64,000 nucleotides of DNA, from assembly GCA_037893225.1 (NCBI GenBank), contig JAZGUH010000145.1, forward strand, positions 1,895,695-1,959,694. Direction: 5' to 3'. The DNA comes from Hippasteria phrygiana (lineage: Eukaryota > Echinodermata > Asteroidea > Valvatida > Goniasteridae). The notes under the pieces were generated by a model. That model was not told where the DNA came from, searched no databases, and saw only the letters and a program-made list of their open reading frames with translations. Positions 60,132 to 64,000 of this stretch are shown one piece after another; within the stretch, counting starts at the first letter, position 1; the number at the start of each line of letters is the position of its first letter. Made by a program: the position numbers and the translations under genes.

Positions 60132-60925
60132 CATGTATGTGTTTAGGCCTCAGAAAAAAGAGTGTCAGTTTTCAAGTTCTGCAGGAAACCAAGGGAGAGT
60201 TAGGGCGGGTGGAAAGAAAATGAAAATAGGATGGGAAAAAGATTAAAGAATGAGAATATATAGATTTTATTTGGTTACGGCATGACATTTGTGATCTCTT
60301 CTTTGAGGTTTTGGTGGCTCTGAAAAGAGCCATATCATACATGTGTTTAGGCCTCAGAAAGAAGAGTGTCAGTTGTCAAATTCTGCAGGAAACCAAGGGA
60401 GAGTTAAGGCGGGTGGGGAGAAGGTGAAGACAGGATGGGAAAAGGAATAAAGAATGAGGATTTATAGATTTTGTTTGGTTACGGCATGACATTTCTGATC
60501 TCTTCTTTGAGGTTTTGGTGGCTCTGAACCGAGCCATATCATACATGTGTTTAGGGCTCAAAAGGAAGAGTGTCAGTTGTCAAATTCTGCAGGAAACCAA
60601 GGGAGAGTTAAGGCGGGTGGGAAAGGAATAAAGAATGAGGATTTATAGATTTTGTTTGGTTACGGTATGACATTTCTGATCTCTTCTTTGAGGTCTTGGT
60701 GGCTCTGAACAGAGCCATAGCATACATGTGTTTAGGCCTCAAAAAGAAGAGTGTCAGTTGTCAAATTCTGCAGGAAACCAAGGGAGAGTTAAGGCGGGTG
60801 GGGAGAAAGTGAAGACAGGATGGGAACAGGATTAAGGAATGAAATTAATAGATTTTATTTGGTTACGGCATGAAATTTCTGAACTCTTCTTTGAGGATAT
60901 GGTGGCTCTGAAGAGAGCCGTTTGG
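60132..60925 (+). repeat. ~205-bp minisatellite, four units
   Basis: Units start at about 60136, 60341, 60545 (about 25 bp shorter) and 60725, each with GTGTTTAGGCCTCAGAAA, GGAAACCAAGGGAGAGTTA and GAGGTTTTGGTGGCTCTGAA. It separates the 211-residue ORF from the thumb remnant. Confidence 0.9.
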
Positions 60926-60942
60926 TTTGTAGTACGCCGGAA

Positions 60943-61578
60943 CTATCTGCGCCACCCGCTCCGTGACTTGGGGACTAGGCCTGCTTTTTGCTCTGCAGCG
61001 TCAGCGATGATATGTAGCACTCGCTGGGCCCGCCGTCTCTCCATCCCGGCCTGAATTTTGGCGTCTATCAAACTTACACCCGCCGTTTTTGCCTGCGCTA
61101 GTTGATAATCACACGTGGCGAGCTTCGATTGGTATTGTCTGAGAGTAAGACGGCCCAATTCCAGAGTGCACTCCGCCAATGTTTTGTTCCACGAGATGAT
61201 CATCTCGGGAGGGCAGGAGGTACCCAGAGGAAGGGTGGGGATATTTTTCTTTACTCTGAAACAGTCGGGGGTTTCGCCACGGGTGAGGCTCTCTTCTAGT
61301 GAGACTGCCTGCCGCCGGACCCGATTTCTCAGGCCGGCTAAGCGGACAATCTCTACCTTAGCGCGGTGGACAACGTTTTTGGCGACAGGTGTAAGCTTAA
61401 TAAGCCCGTTTTGGTTTCTTCGACGGGGTGGAGGGGAGGGTTGCCGTTGAGCTGACGGGAGTTCGTCGTCGCTGTCGCTGAAGAGCATCAGGTTCTCACC
61501 GACCGCATGTTCTCTTGAGCCGGGAGTGGGCGGGCAGATTAGTTCTAGCAACTCTTCTTGGCTGTCCATTCTTATCAT
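60943..61578 (-). CDS. 211-residue ORF, Penelope-like N-terminal domain (probable)
   Basis: Open from ATG 61578 to TAG 60943. An alternative ATG, MDSQEELLEL, follows three codons in. Layout: acidic start (FSDSDDELPS, about residues 32-41), a Pro/Arg stretch (SPPPRRR), then a helical basic region (about 60-130) with ETPDCFRVKKNIPTL, and a second helical region (WNKTLAECTLELGRLTLRQY; QAGMERRRAQRVLHIIADAA). The pattern of basic helices, a short PxxFRV-like motif and W..L..C...L..L resembles the region before RT in Penelope-like polyproteins. This is inference from memory of the family. Base composition is more GC-rich than the flanks. It may be a Gag-like RNA-binding protein of the element. Confidence 0.5.
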   Translation of the reverse strand: MIRMDSQEELLELICPPTPGSREHAVGENLMLFSDSDDELPSAQRQPSPPPRRRNQNGLIKLTPVAKNVVHRAKVEIVRLAGLRNRVRRQAVSLEESLTRGETPDCFRVKKNIPTLPLGTSCPPEMIISWNKTLAECTLELGRLTLRQYQSKLATCDYQLAQAKTAGVSLIDAKIQAGMERRRAQRVLHIIADAAEQKAGLVPKSRSGWRR

Positions 61579-61888
61579 CAGGAGCTTGTTCTGGGATATG
61601 GAGCTCAGCTACTCAGGCTATCGTATTTGTACCCGTTTTCTGGTTGTTTGTTTTTTGGCAAAACATGTTCGGTGTACGATACGCACAGAGTATTGCACTC
61701 GGTTGATGAATAATCATGGTGTGCAAGGCCGTTAGACTTGTATCGGTCCCAGTCTACATGTGACTCAATTACGTAGTGATAATTCGTGTGTGTCAACATG
61801 GATCATTTGGAGCCGGGGATGGTCGACTCCAAAGATACAAATGCACGCCCCCTCGACCGCCGACTGGGTGGTCGGGGTAGGTTATCAT
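61579..61888. other. Leader between right repeat and the ORF
   Basis: About 310 bp without coding signal. It would be the 5' leader of the ORF on the minus strand. Confidence 0.4.
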
Positions 61889-64000
61889 TGTGTTTATTGG
61901 GAGGGGGCGTAATCATACATGCAGACTATGTGTTACGATTTTGAGTCAATGTGATGGAACTTTTGTTTCAGGGCCTTGGTTAACCGATTGTTCATTTTGG
62001 TTGAACTTTTTGCTCTTTACAAGATGAAGTGCTTTTTAAATTTTGAGAATAGCAAGAAAGAAAGAAAGAACCGGTGTGTGCAGGCAAAATTCAAAGAGTG
62101 ATCAGTTTATCATATTTTTTTGATCATCTCAGGAAATAGCCGCAGTGAGTCAAAGTTCGTTTAGGGGGTAGGGAGGGTGGGGGTTGTTAAAGCATGGAGG
62201 TAAGGCATCAACAAAATCTCTCTTTCCATTCTTTTTTTATTTGTGGGAAAGGTTGGATGAAGAAAGATTCTGTTGAGCAAGGTCTCATTATCGGTTTGTA
62301 CGTAAGTGACTGGTCTTGCAGAAATTGTTTTTGTATATTTACGAATAGGTTGGTGGGTATGCCAGCCGTGTGGATGTGTGACTGACCCACCCAAAGCGTA
62401 ATTTCTTTCTTTCTTTTTTTTAAAATGGAATACGCTTCGAGGGAGTCAGTTTTAGCCACTATTTCTGCAAGATGACAGTCCCGGTATGTGCTGGCTACGT
62501 TAGAAGAATAATCAGTGGATTCTTTGATGGATCATTCCAAGAAGTAGCCGCAGCGAGTCCGAACTTATCTGGGGGAGGGGGGGGGGGGGGAGGATTTGTA
62601 AAGGCATCAACAAAATCTCTCTTTCCATTCTTTTTTTATTTGTGGGAAAGGTTGGATGAAGAAAGATTCTGTTGAGCAAGGTCTCATTATCGGTTTTTAC
62701 GTAAGTGACTGGTCTTGCAGAAATTGTTTTTGTATATTTACGAATAGGTTGGTGGGTATGCCAGCCGTGTGGATGTGTGACTGACCCACCCAAAGCGTAA
62801 TTTCTTTCTTTCTTTTTTTAAAAATGGAATACGCTTCGAGGGAGTCAGTTTTAGCCACTATTTCTGCAAGATGACAGTCACGGTATGTGCTGGCTACGTT
62901 AGAAGAATAATCAGTGGATTCTTTGATGGATCATTCCAAGAAGTAGCCGCAGCGAGTCCGAACTTATCTGGGGGGGGGGGGGGGGAGGATTTGTAAAGGC
63001 ATCAACAAAATCTCTCTTTCCATTCTTTTTTTATTTGTGGGAAAGGTTGGATGAAGAAAGATTCTGTTGAGCAAGGTCTCATTATCGGTTTTTACGTAAG
63101 TGACTGGTCTTGCAGAAATTGTTTTTGTATATTTACGAATAGGTTGGTGGGTATGCCAGCCGTGTGGATGTGTGACTGACCCACCCAAAGCGTAATTTCT
63201 TTCTTTCCTTTTTTTAAAAATGGAATACGCTTCGAGGGAGTCAGTTTTAGCCACTATTTCTGCAAGATGACAGTCCTGGTATGTGCTGGCTACGTTAGAA
63301 GAACAATAAGTGGATTCTTTGATGGATCATTCTAAGAAGTAGCTGCAGCGAGTCCGAGCTTATCTGGGGGAGGGGGGGGGGGGGGGAAAGGTTTGTAAAG
63401 TCATCATCAACAAAGCCGATCCTCATTCTTCCTTGTTTTTTCTAAAACAACCACCATAAAACATTGGTGGAGTTGGAGGATGAACGACTCTGTTGGTGGT
63501 GCTCTGCTATTTAATAATTTTATATTGGTGACTGGTCTGCAGAAACTGTTTTTGTGTATCTATGTAATTCCGCTGGTTGGTATGCCAGCCGTGTGGCTGT
63601 ACAATCGACTCACCCAGAGCGTGGTTATTAATCATTTCTTATCTGTGGAGCACGCTTCTTGGGAGTCGGTTTATGGCCACTGTTTCTGCAGAGTGTCAGT
63701 CAGCGGGTTAGTTTTGTGGCACTGTCAATACACCAAACGTCCGGGGGCCAATTATTTATGTCTTTCCCAGAGAGCGGGAGTTTCAAAAACTCGTCTCTGG
63801 TCTTGGCCACGCTAGGACATGTTTGTGCGTAACAACATGTGGCTTCTTGTTTTAATTTACTCAATGACTTATTTTTACCGGTGATAATATGCTGCGCCCC
63901 ATGCTTTTCTTTTTTTAGAGAGGGGTAGCAAAGCATATTTTCTGTGCTTTTTTCGCACTTCATCAGTCACCATCTTTTCCGTTTTTTTCCTTTTTGTATG
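61889..64000 (-). repeat. Right direct repeat (pseudo-LTR), cut by window end
   Basis: It matches 57041-59140 (offset 4848 at the left, 4860 at the right, the shift coming from G-run lengths). It includes ~390-bp units starting at about 62206, 62602 and 63001. Confidence 0.85.
63880..63971 (-). ncRNA. Type I hammerhead ribozyme candidate (right repeat)
   Basis: Identical in sequence to 59020-59111. The predicted cut is after A at 63885. Two same-strand ribozymes 4860 nt apart would release a unit-length RNA of 4860 nt from a read-through transcript. Confidence 0.78.

Larger units (their letters stand above)
57041..64000 (-). mobile_element. Non-autonomous Penelope-like retroelement, truncated by window end
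   Basis: The left boundary follows from copy A: GTAGTTGAATTC near 27417 is continuous, whereas copy B departs into TGTGTTTATTGGGAGGGGGC. Direct repeats of at least 2.1 kb (57041-59140, 61889-64000+) flank an interior of about 2.7 kb, giving a period of about 4.85 kb. Such head-to-tail terminal repeats (pseudo-LTRs) with hammerhead ribozymes are a known Penelope-like feature. On the minus strand the order is repeat, 211-residue ORF, ~205-bp minisatellite, thumb-motif ORF, repeat. No RT palm motifs or GIY-YIG domain were seen, so it is probably non-autonomous. It could alternatively be an unrelated long-repeat element that captured these pieces. Confidence 0.7.

Noticed and set aside
57041..64000. 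LTR retrotransposon or DIRS element
   Set aside because: Long direct repeats starting with TG fit at first sight, but I see no primer-binding site, protease, integrase or tyrosine recombinase; the thumb motif and hammerheads point to Penelope-like. Not fully excluded, as the right end is outside the window.

Overview
This is eukaryotic, intron-rich, AT-rich DNA crowded with short mobile elements. It holds multi-exon genes with GT-AG introns, tRNA-derived SINEs, many foldback or MITE-like elements, an L2/CR1-type LINE 3' fragment and a Penelope-like retroelement. With the RING/B-box/NHL-type TRIM gene, this suggests a non-vertebrate animal, probably marine (cnidarian, hemichordate, cephalochordate or similar). 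I cannot fix the phylum from sequence alone.

Layout. Positions 1 to about 27,417 and about 30,799 to 57,040 are two diverged copies (A and B) of the same ~27 kb block, lying head to tail with a period of about 30 kb. Each copy holds the same two convergent genes. The first, on the + strand, encodes the C-terminal part of an SH3-domain protein in ten exons (A 1318-15511, B 32168-45194). The second, on the - strand, is a two-coding-exon TRIM protein with RING, two B-boxes, a coiled coil and NHL-like repeats (A 23031-27211, B 52745-56867). The copies differ by many substitutions and by many insertions or deletions of mobile elements. They are either a real segmental duplication or two haplotypes joined by the assembler. 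Positions 27,418-30,798 are a spacer present only once in this window.

Right end. From 57,041 past the window end lies an element in - strand orientation. It has near-identical direct repeats of at least 2.1 kb (57041-59140 and 61889-64000, period about 4.85 kb). Between them are a 211-residue ORF resembling the N-terminal region of Penelope-like proteins, a ~205-bp minisatellite, and an ORF with the reverse-transcriptase thumb-type motif of Penelope-like elements. No RT catalytic core or GIY-YIG endonuclease is visible. Each direct repeat contains a sequence that folds as a type I hammerhead ribozyme (59020-59111 and 63880-63971, - strand). This is the most striking signal in the window: a non-autonomous, ribozyme-bearing Penelope-like element. 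Copy A lacks it and preserves the empty site near 27,417.

The remaining sequence is mostly introns and intergenic DNA made of dispersed repeats. One foldback family carries subterminal 12-bp tandem repeats that have expanded differently in copies A and B.
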